Shown: positions 14,648-23,735 of the stretch, in pieces
Position numbering within the stretch: position 1 is the first letter of the stretch
How the letters are laid out: the number at the start of each line of letters is the position of its first letter
From: Gammaproteobacteria bacterium
GTDB taxonomy: Bacteria; Pseudomonadota; Gammaproteobacteria; Pseudomonadales; Azotimanducaceae
Assembly (NCBI GenBank): GCA_002684495.1
Contig: NYVG01000006.1
Coordinates: forward strand, 64,627-99,210
Length of the DNA: 34,584 bases
Direction: 5' to 3'
Made by a program: the position numbers and the translations under genes
The notes under the pieces: model-generated
The model's input: only the letters and a program-made list of their open reading frames with translations
Database searches by the model: none
What the model was told of the DNA's origin: nothing

Positions 14648-17211
14648 GAGAACGGCTCTTTGAACGACTGAGGTATACGCTCCCTGTCCTCTTGTTGGGC
14701 CTTGCGCCGGGTGCTTTTGCGGCTGAGGATTATCTAGATGCGGAACTGCGCGCTGCAGTGGCCCTATTGCAGCAGGACGCGTCGCAGCCAACAACTCTGG
14801 CGAATTATCCTCAACGTAGCGACGTACTCTGGCGCTGGGCCAACGCCTTTGCCGTTTCTGGGGGGTATGTGCCGGTTAATCTGACTACTGTTGCACGGAC
14901 AAAATTACCGGATCTGCCAACGCCAAGCATACTGCGTGCCCTTGACGATTACATTGCTGAAATGACGTTATTGGATACCCAGCCTAGTGCCCTAGGTGAG
15001 CTGTCGGCAACCCTTGGGCCATTTGTCGCACGCTCTAACGCAACGCTGCAGCAAACTTACGTTGTGGGTGAAAAGCCCGTCACTGTGGGGGGCGGCATTG
15101 CGGTACCGAGACACTTTATGGCGGATTATGGCGAGTTTCAGACCGCAAAGCCTGATGCCGCAAACTACGTGACGATTAGCAGCTCGAATCCCAATGTGCA
15201 CTTCGCTGTAGACGCTGTGCCGGTTGCCGGGATGCATGGCGGTTTTCGTGGCGCCGCGCCAGTGCTGTTTTTCCGCTTGTCCGCGGGTCTGCTGCAACAA
15301 AACGATATCGTGACCATAACCTATGGTGCCCGCTCCCAGGGTGGCGGTGGGTTGCTAATGCCGACATTTTCCAGTGACCGAATGCCTTTCCCGTTATACG
15401 TGGACTTTGATGGCAATGGACCTCTGTACTCACTGCCGATACAGCCGATCCGGGTCATTGGCGCAGCGGTGGACGGTGTGCACGGGTTTGCGCCTTCGGT
15501 GGTGCGGCCCGGAGAATCGTTTACTCTCGCGGTCAGAGCCCAAGATCCTTATTACAATCGCGCCAGTGGTTCGATTCCTGCCTGGCAGGTTTTACACAAT
15601 GACCAAGTCATTGCCACTCTCAACGCTGGCGATGAGGCTTTGCAAACGGTCACAGATTTACAGTTTCAAAACGAAGGCGTGGTGCGCCTAAGTATTCGTT
15701 CAACAGACGGTGCGATCACCGGCAAAGTGAATCCGATATTGGTTTCAGCGGATGCGCAGCGAATATTTTGGGGTGATACCCACGGTCACTCTGGTTTTGC
15801 CGAGGGTATTGGTACCCCTGAGCGATTCATGACCTGGGCCAAAGAGGATGCACGCTTAGATTTTGTCACCCACTCAGAACATGATGTTTGGCTGGATGAT
15901 TCTGAGTGGCGACACCTAAAAGATAACGTTGAGGCGTATTCGGAACCGGGTCGTTTTATCGCCTATCTGGGCTACGAGTGGACAACGCGAAATCTATACG
16001 GCGGCCACCATAACGTACTATTTCGTACCACCCAAGGACGACACCGCATCTCGACACAGTTTTATCCCACGCTGTCCGAATTATACGAAGGCCTGCGCAG
16101 GCAAAATGCCAGCGCAGACGTCATAGTAATTCCCCATGCGCATCAGGCGGGTAATTACCGCCTCAGTGATCCGCAGCTGCAACCGATGGTCGAGATCATG
16201 TCGCAGCATGGCAGTTTTGAGTGGTTTGGTCGTGAGTATCTCGGGCACGGTCATCAGGTTGGCTTTACAGCTGCCAGTGATAATCACCTCAGTCAACCTG
16301 GCTATACCGCTCCAAAGGGTAGGGGTTTGTCCCAGCGGGGTGGACTCGGTGCAGTGCTCGGTGCGGAACTCACTCGTGACGAGCTATTTGACAACATGCG
16401 TCAACGCCTGACCTATGCCACCACGGGTGATCGAATTATTTTACAGACTAATGTGAACGGCCTTGAGATGGGTCAGCGTGGTCGTTTCAAAGCCGCGCGG
16501 ACCATCAGTGGTCGTGTGGTCGGTACGGCCCCGATAGCTGAAATTGCGGTGATCAAAAACGGTGAGGTTGTTTGGACTCAAGACCATTCCAGCATTGCGT
16601 CAAACAAACGCTTGGGTGCAGAAGAAGCAGTCTATTTAACCTTCAGCAGTGACTCCGAGCCCACGCATCCAGGCGATAATCCGCGGGGCTGGAGACCCTG
16701 GCAGGGTCAGTTGCAGGTCATGGGGGCGACTATTGAAGCGGTTTCCGGTACCGACTTTGTCAACAACGACATACAGCAATTACAGCGCGATGAGGATAAT
16801 CCGAATGTCGTGCGGTTTGCGACAGCGACCCGCGGTGATAGCAGTGCGATCATACTGACTCTGACAGATATCAAACGTTCTGCGCGGATTGCGGTGGAGC
16901 TAGAAGCGGGTATGGAGTTTGGTAGTGGTCCGCCGATTTATCGGCGCCATCAGAAAATGCCTGAGGCGACCTTTGAATTGGCGGTGAACGCAGCCAAGAA
17001 CGGGCAAGCTCGAGTGGCATTGGCCTCTGGCATCTATGAGGATGTTGTGAGTCTGCAACGAGTAGTCGCAAATGGACCTAGTGACGTTACCTTTAGCTGG
17101 CAAGATCAGGGTAGTGTCCAGGGCGATCACTACTACGTGCGCGTTACCCAAGTCGACGGCGCCATGGCGTGGTCTAGCCCCATATGGATCGGTGGATATG
17201 CGCCCCGATAG
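14644..17211 (+). CDS. Secreted DUF3604 protein (PHP-like metal-site protein)
   Basis: An 855-aa protein with a Sec signal peptide (LPVLLLGLAPGAFA, cleavage near residue 27). Residues ~30-370 form a family-specific beta-rich part. From ~376 there is a PHP-like domain with clustered metal-type ligands: WGDTHGHSGFAEG (~377-389), THSEHDVW (~408-415), GYEWT (~442), IPHAHQAG (~497-504) and AASDNHLS (~543-550). The remainder is probably beta-sandwich. DUF3604 proteins have no proven reaction. The His/Asp pattern suggests a periplasmic metal-dependent hydrolase. The start is GTG at 14644, fixed by the GTGA overlap with the upstream gene and by the signal peptide. It is the second gene of a two-gene unit. 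Confidence 0.88.
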   Translation: MRERLFERLRYTLPVLLLGLAPGAFAAEDYLDAELRAAVALLQQDASQPTTLANYPQRSDVLWRWANAFAVSGGYVPVNLTTVARTKLPDLPTPSILRALDDYIAEMTLLDTQPSALGELSATLGPFVARSNATLQQTYVVGEKPVTVGGGIAVPRHFMADYGEFQTAKPDAANYVTISSSNPNVHFAVDAVPVAGMHGGFRGAAPVLFFRLSAGLLQQNDIVTITYGARSQGGGGLLMPTFSSDRMPFPLYVDFDGNGPLYSLPIQPIRVIGAAVDGVHGFAPSVVRPGESFTLAVRAQDPYYNRASGSIPAWQVLHNDQVIATLNAGDEALQTVTDLQFQNEGVVRLSIRSTDGAITGKVNPILVSADAQRIFWGDTHGHSGFAEGIGTPERFMTWAKEDARLDFVTHSEHDVWLDDSEWRHLKDNVEAYSEPGRFIAYLGYEWTTRNLYGGHHNVLFRTTQGRHRISTQFYPTLSELYEGLRRQNASADVIVIPHAHQAGNYRLSDPQLQPMVEIMSQHGSFEWFGREYLGHGHQVGFTAASDNHLSQPGYTAPKGRGLSQRGGLGAVLGAELTRDELFDNMRQRLTYATTGDRIILQTNVNGLEMGQRGRFKAARTISGRVVGTAPIAEIAVIKNGEVVWTQDHSSIASNKRLGAEEAVYLTFSSDSEPTHPGDNPRGWRPWQGQLQVMGATIEAVSGTDFVNNDIQQLQRDEDNPNVVRFATATRGDSSAIILTLTDIKRSARIAVELEAGMEFGSGPPIYRRHQKMPEATFELAVNAAKNGQARVALASGIYEDVVSLQRVVANGPSDVTFSWQDQGSVQGDHYYVRVTQVDGAMAWSSPIWIGGYAPR

Positions 17212-17510
17212 GGTGATTTTTGAAAGCTCATATAAGCCCTGTGGATAGTTGTTGTTAGACAATGCTTTGTCACTTTTTGTAACATTATTGTTGACTAGGG
17301 TTGGCAAGCTACTCTAGGGTAGCGAAATTCGTTGGCGGTCAGCCGAAAAACAATAAAAACAAAAACAAACACAAAAATAAGAAAGTAAGAAGAGAGGCTG
17401 AGTAACGCCAACTCATCGCGCGATGCTGATAATTTAAATCCGGTGGCCACAGACCAATGTTGCCGGGCAAAAGTGGGGAAAATTGTGGAAGGCACTCTGG
17501 GGAACGCTAA
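17212..17510. other. 299-bp intergenic region with A-rich purine tract and palindrome
   Basis: No gene is visible. The top strand at 17345-17397 is a 53-base tract of almost only A, C and G (three T), mostly A, ending GAAGAGAGG. A perfect 12-bp palindrome CATCGCGCGATG sits at 17414-17425, just before GATAAT, a possible -10 without a good -35. Another weak candidate promoter is TTGTTG (17288-17293) with TACTCT (17310-17315), spacer 16. GGGGAA lies shortly before the ATG at 17511. The region probably drives the small membrane-protein gene. Confidence 0.4.
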
Positions 17511-17921
17511 ATGAGGGTCAGTATGCTGGTCATCGGCATCGTCCTCTCGTTATTGGCCGTGGTACACGCATTCATACCTATGCTGCCAATATTTTCAGTG
17601 TTGTACGGTTTGGGTGCAGCACTCGCACTATTGAGCCTGCTCAATTTGACCAACGTCTGGGCAGTTAGGTTTCTGGCCATCGCATCTACTGGTGCAATGT
17701 TTCTTTATTTCTTCGGTTTCTTCCGCCTGGTTCAGCATTTTCACGACGATTGGCATCGTGGCGGCGTGGCGTTGGAGGCCATTGGTATGCTGCTTTCAGC
17801 GTTTGCGATGATTGCAGTACTGTCCGTTTACAGCTCGCGGCTAAAAGGTCCGGAGCATGCGGTTGGGGCGACAGATCAAGCTATTTTCGGGGTGCCGAAA
17901 AATCTCAAGAGCGAGTCTTAA
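17511..17921 (+). CDS. Small four-helix membrane protein, unknown family
   Basis: A 136-aa protein that I do not recognise. Hydrophobic segments at residues ~5-27, 30-47, 53-71 and 87-107 predict four transmembrane helices. The loop between helices 3 and 4 reads QHFHDDWHRGG, with H76, H78, D79, D80 and H82 close together, which could bind a metal or take part in proton or redox chemistry. The C-terminal tail (~30 residues) is polar. The start ATG has a GGGGAA ribosome binding site 7 bases upstream. The gene converges on the RNase J-like gene, and the two stop codons overlap. Nothing in the neighbourhood reveals its function. Confidence 0.7.
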   Translation: MRVSMLVIGIVLSLLAVVHAFIPMLPIFSVLYGLGAALALLSLLNLTNVWAVRFLAIASTGAMFLYFFGFFRLVQHFHDDWHRGGVALEAIGMLLSAFAMIAVLSVYSSRLKGPEHAVGATDQAIFGVPKNLKSES

Positions 17922-19261
17922 ACGGGCTGTAGCTGTCCACTAGGCAGCAATTCAAGGCGCCCAGTGCGCACCGCGTTTCGATATATCCCCGGGGTGGGGC
18001 GGATGCGAAATAGATCACCATTTTCACCAACCAACCGTTGTGCAATGCCGCACTTCTTTGCGACCTCGGCATTAGCGCGTAAATGCTGAGGCTCGCCATG
18101 AACGGGGATAGCGAGGGAGCTATCAACCCAGCGATACATCTGCACTAACTCTTCCACACAGGGGTGTCCTGACGCATGTATAGGTAGTTGGGTATTGCTA
18201 TGGTCAATCACGTCAACCGTGCGGGAGCGTAGGGCACTGACTAATTGCTCGATCGCAAGCTCGTTTCCGGGGATCGTTTTAGAGCTAAAGATGACCCGAT
18301 CATAGGGTTCTAGCTCCAATTCTGGGTGTGTTCCATGGGCAAGCCGATTCAGAGCCGCTGCGGACTCCCCTTGGCTGCCCGTAGCTATTATGAGGACTTC
18401 GTGGGGTGGCAGGTAACCGATATCGTGGGCGGGCACCACATTAAAATTTTCCTGCAAATAACCGCAAACCTTGGCACTGGCGATCATGTCATTCAGAGAG
18501 CGGCCGAGTACGGCCAGATGCCGACCGCTGGAGCTTGCTAGGTCGCCGATGGTTTGCAAACGCGCAATGTTAGAGGCAAAACAGGCCACCACCACCCGAG
18601 CCGGCGCATTCGCGATCGCCTGCTCGAGACCAGGCATTAGATCAGCTTCAGATACTGAGTGTCCCGATTGTGTGGCGTTGGTTGAGTCACAAACGATGGC
18701 GTCTATGGCGCGTGAGCCGAGGGATCGCCAAGATTCATCGTCGAAGGCCTTACCAACCACGGGCGTGTGGTCAACTTTCCAGTCGGCAGTATGCAGTATA
18801 GAGCCCGCTGGGGTGTCGATGAGTAACGCGCTTGTTTCTGCGATGGAATGGGTAATCGGCAGCCAATGTACGGTAAAGGGTCCAAGCTGCTGCACAGCGT
18901 TTTGATCCACTACAATCACGGGAGCGGAGCAGCCTTCTCGACGCAGCTTCGTTTGCACCACATGGGCGGTGAATCGAGTGGCATAAATCGGGCATTTAAA
19001 ATGCTGCCAGAGGAGGTGTATCGCACCGATATGATCCTGATGTGCATGGGTAGCAATCAGTCCCACCAGCTTGTCGCAATGCTGAGCTATAAAGTCTGGA
19101 TCAGGCATTTGCACGCGATTGCCGCGTTCGCCTTGCTCAAAGGTCACCCCACAGTCCACCATCAGCCAATGTCCGTCGTGGCCGAAAAGGTTTAGATTCA
19201 TACCGATTTCGCCGCAGCCACCCAGCGGCAAGAACCACAGCTCAGAATTGTCAGGTGTCAT
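17918..19261 (-). CDS. RNase J-like metallo-beta-lactamase-fold protein
   Basis: A 447-aa beta-CASP/metallo-beta-lactamase-fold protein resembling ribonuclease J. N-terminal FLPLGGCGEIGMNLNLF and VDCGVTF are typical of the group. The zinc motif HAHQDH is at residues 72-77. LPITHSIAETSALLI and LHTADWKVDHTP supply further ligands, and the C-terminal IPVHGEPQHL matches the RNase J zinc-site block. RNase J from Gram-positive bacteria has about 550 residues including a C-terminal domain that helps oligomerisation. This one stops soon after the catalytic region, so that domain is missing or very small. I start at the ATG at 19261 (MTPDNSELWF), not the longer frame to 19303. RNA hydrolysis is likely but not certain. 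Confidence 0.82.
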   Translation of the reverse strand: MTPDNSELWFLPLGGCGEIGMNLNLFGHDGHWLMVDCGVTFEQGERGNRVQMPDPDFIAQHCDKLVGLIATHAHQDHIGAIHLLWQHFKCPIYATRFTAHVVQTKLRREGCSAPVIVVDQNAVQQLGPFTVHWLPITHSIAETSALLIDTPAGSILHTADWKVDHTPVVGKAFDDESWRSLGSRAIDAIVCDSTNATQSGHSVSEADLMPGLEQAIANAPARVVVACFASNIARLQTIGDLASSSGRHLAVLGRSLNDMIASAKVCGYLQENFNVVPAHDIGYLPPHEVLIIATGSQGESAAALNRLAHGTHPELELEPYDRVIFSSKTIPGNELAIEQLVSALRSRTVDVIDHSNTQLPIHASGHPCVEELVQMYRWVDSSLAIPVHGEPQHLRANAEVAKKCGIAQRLVGENGDLFRIRPTPGIYRNAVRTGRLELLPSGQLQPV

Positions 19262-19372
19262 GTTGTGTTCCGTTAGATTCTCGGGCAGCTTATGTGGGGA
19301 CAACTTGCCACGGTGGCAGTAAAGGTGATGTCAAAAATTTCCCAGAAAGTGGCGCGGTCAGAAAAGGAGTGA

Positions 19373-19732
19373 ATGGTGGCAGACCAATTCGTAAGCCACA
19401 TTTTGGATCTATTGTTTGACGTAGGCGAAGTTGAATCGACGCGGTTTTTTGGCGGCACCGCAATTAAGTTGGGTGGCGTGCAATTTGCCATGGTCATGCG
19501 TGGAGTACTGTATTTTGTTGTGGATGATCCACTGCGTGAACGGTTTCTTAAAATGGGAAGCGAGCCTTTCAGTTACCAGACAAAAAAAGGTCAGAAGGCA
19601 ATTCAGCGCTATTACTCTGTGCCGGAGGAACTGCTGGAGGCGCCGCAACAGTTATGTGCTGCGGCAAACAGCGCGTTTGCCCACGCGTTAGCCACGTCTA
19701 AAAGCCCTAAGCGCATACGTAAGCGCCACTGA
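19373..19732 (+). CDS. TfoX N-terminal-domain protein
   Basis: A 119-aa protein matching only the N-terminal TfoX domain (FVSHILDLLFDVGEVESTRFFGGTAIKLGG..FAMV..G.LYFVVDD). The C-terminal domain of full-length TfoX/Sxy competence regulators is absent, which is common in stand-alone homologues of unknown function. Start choice is open: ATG at 19373 lies only three bases after GGAG, while the next codon, GTG at 19376, has better spacing (six bases). The C-terminus is basic (KSPKRIRKRH). The gene is divergent from the RNase J-like gene and convergent with thrS. No competence genes are nearby. Confidence 0.82.
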   Translation: MVADQFVSHILDLLFDVGEVESTRFFGGTAIKLGGVQFAMVMRGVLYFVVDDPLRERFLKMGSEPFSYQTKKGQKAIQRYYSVPEELLEAPQQLCAAANSAFAHALATSKSPKRIRKRH

Positions 19733-19799
19733 CAAAGTGCTGGCATAGCGCACAACTGTGTTGCGATGCTTGCACCAAGGGTTTTCGTGGCGACCGCAG

Positions 19800-21737
19800 T
19801 TAACCGACAGCTTGGCTTTGCACGCCTCCTAAGGGTTGGCCGTGTACATGCTGAATAAAATCATCGATGGACATAGCGCCTAGATCTTCACCACTTTGGG
19901 TTCGCACGGCGAGTTCGCCATTAGCCATTTCCCGATCGCCAATCACAAGTAGGTACGGGATTGCCTGCAGGGTATGCTCGCGGATCTTGAAACCAACTTT
20001 TTCATTGCGCAGATCTGACATGACCCGAAGGCCGCGCTGCTTAAGGCGTTGTTCCAAATCTTTCACGTAATCGGCTTGCTTGTCCGTAATGTTCAATACA
20101 ACTGCCTGTGTTGGTGCCAGCCAGAACGGGAACTTACCCTCGTAGTGCTCAATTAGGATGCCGGTGAAGCGCTCAAGTGAGCCGAATAATGCACGATGCA
20201 ACATCACCGGACGTTTGTCGCGACCACCGCTTTCATCCACATAGGAGATATCGAATCGCTCTGGCAGATTCATGTCGACCTGCAGGGTGCCGCACTGCCA
20301 GTCCCTACCGATTGCATCGCGCAGTACAAATTCTAATTTAGGCCCGTAAAAGGCGCCTTCTCCTGGATACAAAACGTAATCCAGATCCATTCTTTCAAGG
20401 GCATTACTTAGCGCACCTTCCAGCTTGTCCCAGATTTCGTCACTGCCGATACGTTTTTCCGGACGCGTCGATAATTTAATGACCACATCCTCGAAGCCAA
20501 AGTCTTTATAGATGTCCAATACCAGCGCCACGACGTCAATGCACTCTTGTTCCATCTGCTCTTCGGTGCAGTAGATATGTGCGTCGTCTTGGGTGAAATG
20601 ACGCACGCGCATCAAGCCGTGCAAGGCGCCAGATGGCTCGTAACGATGCACCTTGCCAAATTCAGCCATCCGCAGCGGCAGATCACGATAGCTCTTTAGA
20701 CCCTGGGCGAACATGGATACAGAGCCGGGGCAGTTCATAGGCTTCAACGCAAAAACCCGCTCGTCCTCAGTTTGGGTTGAAAACATGTTTTCCCGGTAGT
20801 TATGCCAATGCCCGGATGTTTCCCACAAACTGCGGTCCATCACATCCGGGGTATTTACCTCGACATACCCCGCCGCCTCCTGACGCTTACGCATGTACTC
20901 AAGCAACTGTAGGAACAATGTCCAGCCCTTTGGGTGCCAAAAGACCGAGCCAGGTGCGGTATCGCTGAAATGGAATAGATCAAGTTTGCGACCGAGCTTG
21001 CGGTGATCTCTTTTCTCAGCTTCCTCCAGTCGATATAGATAGGCCTTAAGCTCCTTTTTGTCGCGCCACGCGGTGCCGTAAATGCGCTGCAGCATTTCAT
21101 TATTCGAATCACCTCGCCAATAGGCGCCAGCGAGACTCATTAGTTTAAACGCCTTGGGCAACTTGCCCGTGCTGGGTAGGTGCGGTCCGCGGCAAACGTC
21201 AAACCACTCGCCTTGGCGATAGATCGAGATCTCTTGTTCTTCTGAGATCAGATCGTTGATGATTTGCACCTTGTAGTTTTCACCAATTTCGCCAAAGACT
21301 TCCTTGGCCTGAGCCCGAGACCACACTTCACGTTCGATGGGTAAATCCCGGCCAACGATCTCGCGCATGCGCTCTTCGATTTTATCAAGGTCCTCTGGGG
21401 TAAACGGCTCTTCTCGCGCGAAGTCGTAGTAAAAACCGTCCTCAATGGCTGGTCCGATTGTTACTTGGGTGCCAGGAAACAGCTCCTGTACGGCCTGTGC
21501 CATAACATGTGCCGCATCATGGCGAATCAGTTCAAGGGCGTCGTCGCTTTTCGCGGTAATGATATCCAGTGCCGCGTCTTGCTCAATTAAGAAAGATGTA
21601 TCGACCAGTTCACCATCGATCTTGCCGGCTAATGCTGCCTTCGCGAGGCCCGGTCCGATATCGGTGGCAACGTCGTGTACAGAAACGGCATGGTCGAAAT
21701 TACGTGCAGAGCCGTCGGGAAGGGTGATTAGCGGCAT
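19800..21737 (-). CDS. thrS: Threonine-tRNA ligase
   Basis: A 645-aa class II synthetase (E. coli ThrS has 642 aa). The TGS domain covers residues 1-~60, then the editing domain with its H-x3-H site ([12 protein letters not shown]) and the [12 protein letters not shown] block. The catalytic core has KPMNCPGS with the zinc cysteine, [19 protein letters not shown] (motif 2), and [15 protein letters not shown] (motif 3). The anticodon domain ends the protein. The ATG at 21737 is preceded by GGAG with eight-base spacing. The longer frame to 21839 is rejected because it adds non-homologous residues. A hairpin sits just upstream of the ribosome binding site. The usual gammaproteobacterial partner infC does not follow; TfoX-N converges instead. 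Confidence 0.97.
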   Translation of the reverse strand: MPLITLPDGSARNFDHAVSVHDVATDIGPGLAKAALAGKIDGELVDTSFLIEQDAALDIITAKSDDALELIRHDAAHVMAQAVQELFPGTQVTIGPAIEDGFYYDFAREEPFTPEDLDKIEERMREIVGRDLPIEREVWSRAQAKEVFGEIGENYKVQIINDLISEEQEISIYRQGEWFDVCRGPHLPSTGKLPKAFKLMSLAGAYWRGDSNNEMLQRIYGTAWRDKKELKAYLYRLEEAEKRDHRKLGRKLDLFHFSDTAPGSVFWHPKGWTLFLQLLEYMRKRQEAAGYVEVNTPDVMDRSLWETSGHWHNYRENMFSTQTEDERVFALKPMNCPGSVSMFAQGLKSYRDLPLRMAEFGKVHRYEPSGALHGLMRVRHFTQDDAHIYCTEEQMEQECIDVVALVLDIYKDFGFEDVVIKLSTRPEKRIGSDEIWDKLEGALSNALERMDLDYVLYPGEGAFYGPKLEFVLRDAIGRDWQCGTLQVDMNLPERFDISYVDESGGRDKRPVMLHRALFGSLERFTGILIEHYEGKFPFWLAPTQAVVLNITDKQADYVKDLEQRLKQRGLRVMSDLRNEKVGFKIREHTLQAIPYLLVIGDREMANGELAVRTQSGEDLGAMSIDDFIQHVHGQPLGGVQSQAVG

Positions 21738-21756
21738 AAAGCGTGCTCCATCAGTG

Positions 21757-21777
21757 GCGACCCCTACTAAAGGTCGC
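21757..21777 (-). promoter_or_regulatory. Hairpin immediately upstream of the thrS ribosome binding site
   Basis: Read on the minus strand, GCGACC and GGTCGC form a perfect 6-bp stem around a 9-base loop. It ends seven bases before the GGAG of thrS. E. coli thrS is autoregulated by a leader that mimics the tRNA-Thr anticodon arm, so a hairpin here fits that role by position. I do not see a clear Thr anticodon in the loop. Confidence 0.35.
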
Positions 21778-21881
21778 GTGGTTGTTAATGGCGCATGATA
21801 AAACAAATGGCGGTTAGTTGGCGAGATGTCGTTGCCCACTGGTACGCAAAAGTTAGCCCACTTGGGCGATCTTATGCTGCT

Positions 21882-23669
21882 TCAATAGCCTATGGCTAAA
21901 CCGTCCTTACGCATTTCGGTAGCGCCAATATAGACCCCCGTCTGGGGGTCCCGGTAGATCGCTTGATAGCCACCAAACATGACGCCGTCACGGACAATTT
22001 CAACTCGGTGCCCCATTTTTTCTAGAGCAGTAACGGTTCTTGCGCTAACGCCAGGTTCCACATGTAATGTGCCGAGCAAGTCATCCTCACCATTCCCAGT
22101 CGGCTGGCGGCCACCAGTGTGATTCATGCGTGCGGCATCGCCAGCTTCCTGAGGGTTCATGCCGTAGTCGATCATATTAATCAAGATCTGCACATGACCC
22201 TGAGGCTGCATGGAGCCGCCCATCAAACCGAAACTCATCAGCGGCATTTTGTCGCGCATAATGAAGGCGGGAATAATGGTATGAAAGGGACGCTTGCCGG
22301 GCGCATAAACGTTGGCATGCTTAGGGTCTAGAGAAAATAATTCGCCGCGATCTTGCAGCATAAAACCTAGACCGTCTGGCACCAGACCCGAACCCATGCC
22401 GCGATAATTTGACTGGATCAGTGACACCATCATGCCGTTGCTGTCTGCCACCGTTAAATAGGTGGTGTCTCCTGCGGCCTCTAGTTTTGCCTCGCCGGGT
22501 TGTGGCTGCAGCATGGCCTGCTCTGGATCAATCAGGTCGAAGCGCGCTTTACCATAGGCTTCTGATAGCAGCCATTCGGTGGGTACGTCGGCAAACTTAG
22601 GGTCAGCGTAATACTTAGCGACATCCTCGAATGCCAAACGTTTGGCCTCGGTAAGGTAGTGCCAGACCCTGGGATCGTCTCTAGACCACTGGGCCAACCG
22701 TGCATGGCGCAGAATATTGACCATTTGCAGAGCAGCAAAACCCTGGCCATTGGGGGGTAACTCGCATAGCTCAACATCGCGATAAGCAGCACAGCTCGGC
22801 GTTACCCATTCACTTTTGTGGTCGGCCAAGTCGGCTAAGCGTAAATCGCCGCCGATACGCCTCACATAAGCATCAATGGTCTTGGCGATCGTCCCCTGAT
22901 AAAAGGCGTCCCGACCTTCTTGGGCAATGATTGCATAGGTTTTACCGAGGTCAGGATTGCGGAAAACTTCCCCAGTCTTGGGCCCTTGGGGTTGAAAATA
23001 GGTGTGTCTGGCATTGTCGAATTCATCGATCATATCGACGCGTCGATTAAAGGCGGCCTCAGCGCGCTGAAAGTAGTAGGCGATGACAGGTGAGACTGGG
23101 AAACCCTCCTGAGCGTAGCGAATGGCCGGTGCTAGTACCGACTGCATGGGCAGTGCACCAAAACGCTGATGGAGCTGAAACCAACCGTCCACGGTGCCGG
23201 GAACGGTAACAGGCAGGTGGCCTAGGGGTGGAATGCTGGTAGCGCCGCCAAGCTGCTGGCGTAATTGTTCTAGGGTGCGGGACTTTGGGCTCCGCCCGGA
23301 GGCGTTCAAGCCGTGCAACTGTTGGGTTTTAGGATCCCAAACAATGGCGAACAAATCGCCGCCAATACCATTGCCTGTAGGTTCCATAAGACCAAGCGCT
23401 GCGTTAGCAGCAATGGCGGCATCGACGGCGCTGCCACCGGCCTTGAGTATGTCTATGGCGATTTGGCTGGCCAGCGGCTGCGCCGTCGCGGCCATTCCGT
23501 TGGCGGCATAAACCGGGCTGCGTGACCACGCCTGCCCCACCGGGCGTCCACCGGGTCCGATATCGGTCGGGGTTTTAGCATCAGCTTGTGGCGCCGCGTT
23601 GGCCCAATTTGGCGCTAACCCGGCGAAGCTAAGGTACAGGATCAACGTAGCAAAAAAGCGCGAGCACAT
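21882..23669 (-). CDS. Gamma-glutamyltransferase family protein, exported
   Basis: A 595-aa Ntn-hydrolase precursor. The signal peptide (residues 1-~25, ...PNWANA) predicts periplasmic location. The self-processing nucleophile is probably T402 in GDTTYLTVADSNG, matching the TTH.SV.D block of E. coli Ggt, so cleavage would give ~375-aa large and ~194-aa small subunits. GNGIGGDLFAIV (~100-110), the later SNYRGMGSG, and FGLMGGSMQPQGHVQIL fit the family. The enzyme transfers or hydrolyses the gamma-glutamyl group of glutathione or glutathione conjugates; some relatives act on other gamma-glutamyl or acyl substrates. It lies 66 bp after the sulfatase gene and 144 bp before thrS. I give no symbol because it is more like the YwrD-type branch. 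Confidence 0.9.
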   Translation of the reverse strand: MCSRFFATLILYLSFAGLAPNWANAAPQADAKTPTDIGPGGRPVGQAWSRSPVYAANGMAATAQPLASQIAIDILKAGGSAVDAAIAANAALGLMEPTGNGIGGDLFAIVWDPKTQQLHGLNASGRSPKSRTLEQLRQQLGGATSIPPLGHLPVTVPGTVDGWFQLHQRFGALPMQSVLAPAIRYAQEGFPVSPVIAYYFQRAEAAFNRRVDMIDEFDNARHTYFQPQGPKTGEVFRNPDLGKTYAIIAQEGRDAFYQGTIAKTIDAYVRRIGGDLRLADLADHKSEWVTPSCAAYRDVELCELPPNGQGFAALQMVNILRHARLAQWSRDDPRVWHYLTEAKRLAFEDVAKYYADPKFADVPTEWLLSEAYGKARFDLIDPEQAMLQPQPGEAKLEAAGDTTYLTVADSNGMMVSLIQSNYRGMGSGLVPDGLGFMLQDRGELFSLDPKHANVYAPGKRPFHTIIPAFIMRDKMPLMSFGLMGGSMQPQGHVQILINMIDYGMNPQEAGDAARMNHTGGRQPTGNGEDDLLGTLHVEPGVSARTVTALEKMGHRVEIVRDGVMFGGYQAIYRDPQTGVYIGATEMRKDGLAIGY

Positions 23670-23735
23670 AGCCGCCCCCGTGAAGTTTTGCTTACCTTAA
23701 CCGAGGGCAGGGTATTTGTATCGACTGCACCGCGA

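Noticed and set aside
21738-21881. T-box riboswitch upstream of thrS
   Set aside because: The 144-bp gap is too short for a standard T-box, shows no T-box consensus and no terminator, and T-boxes are not typical of Gammaproteobacteria.
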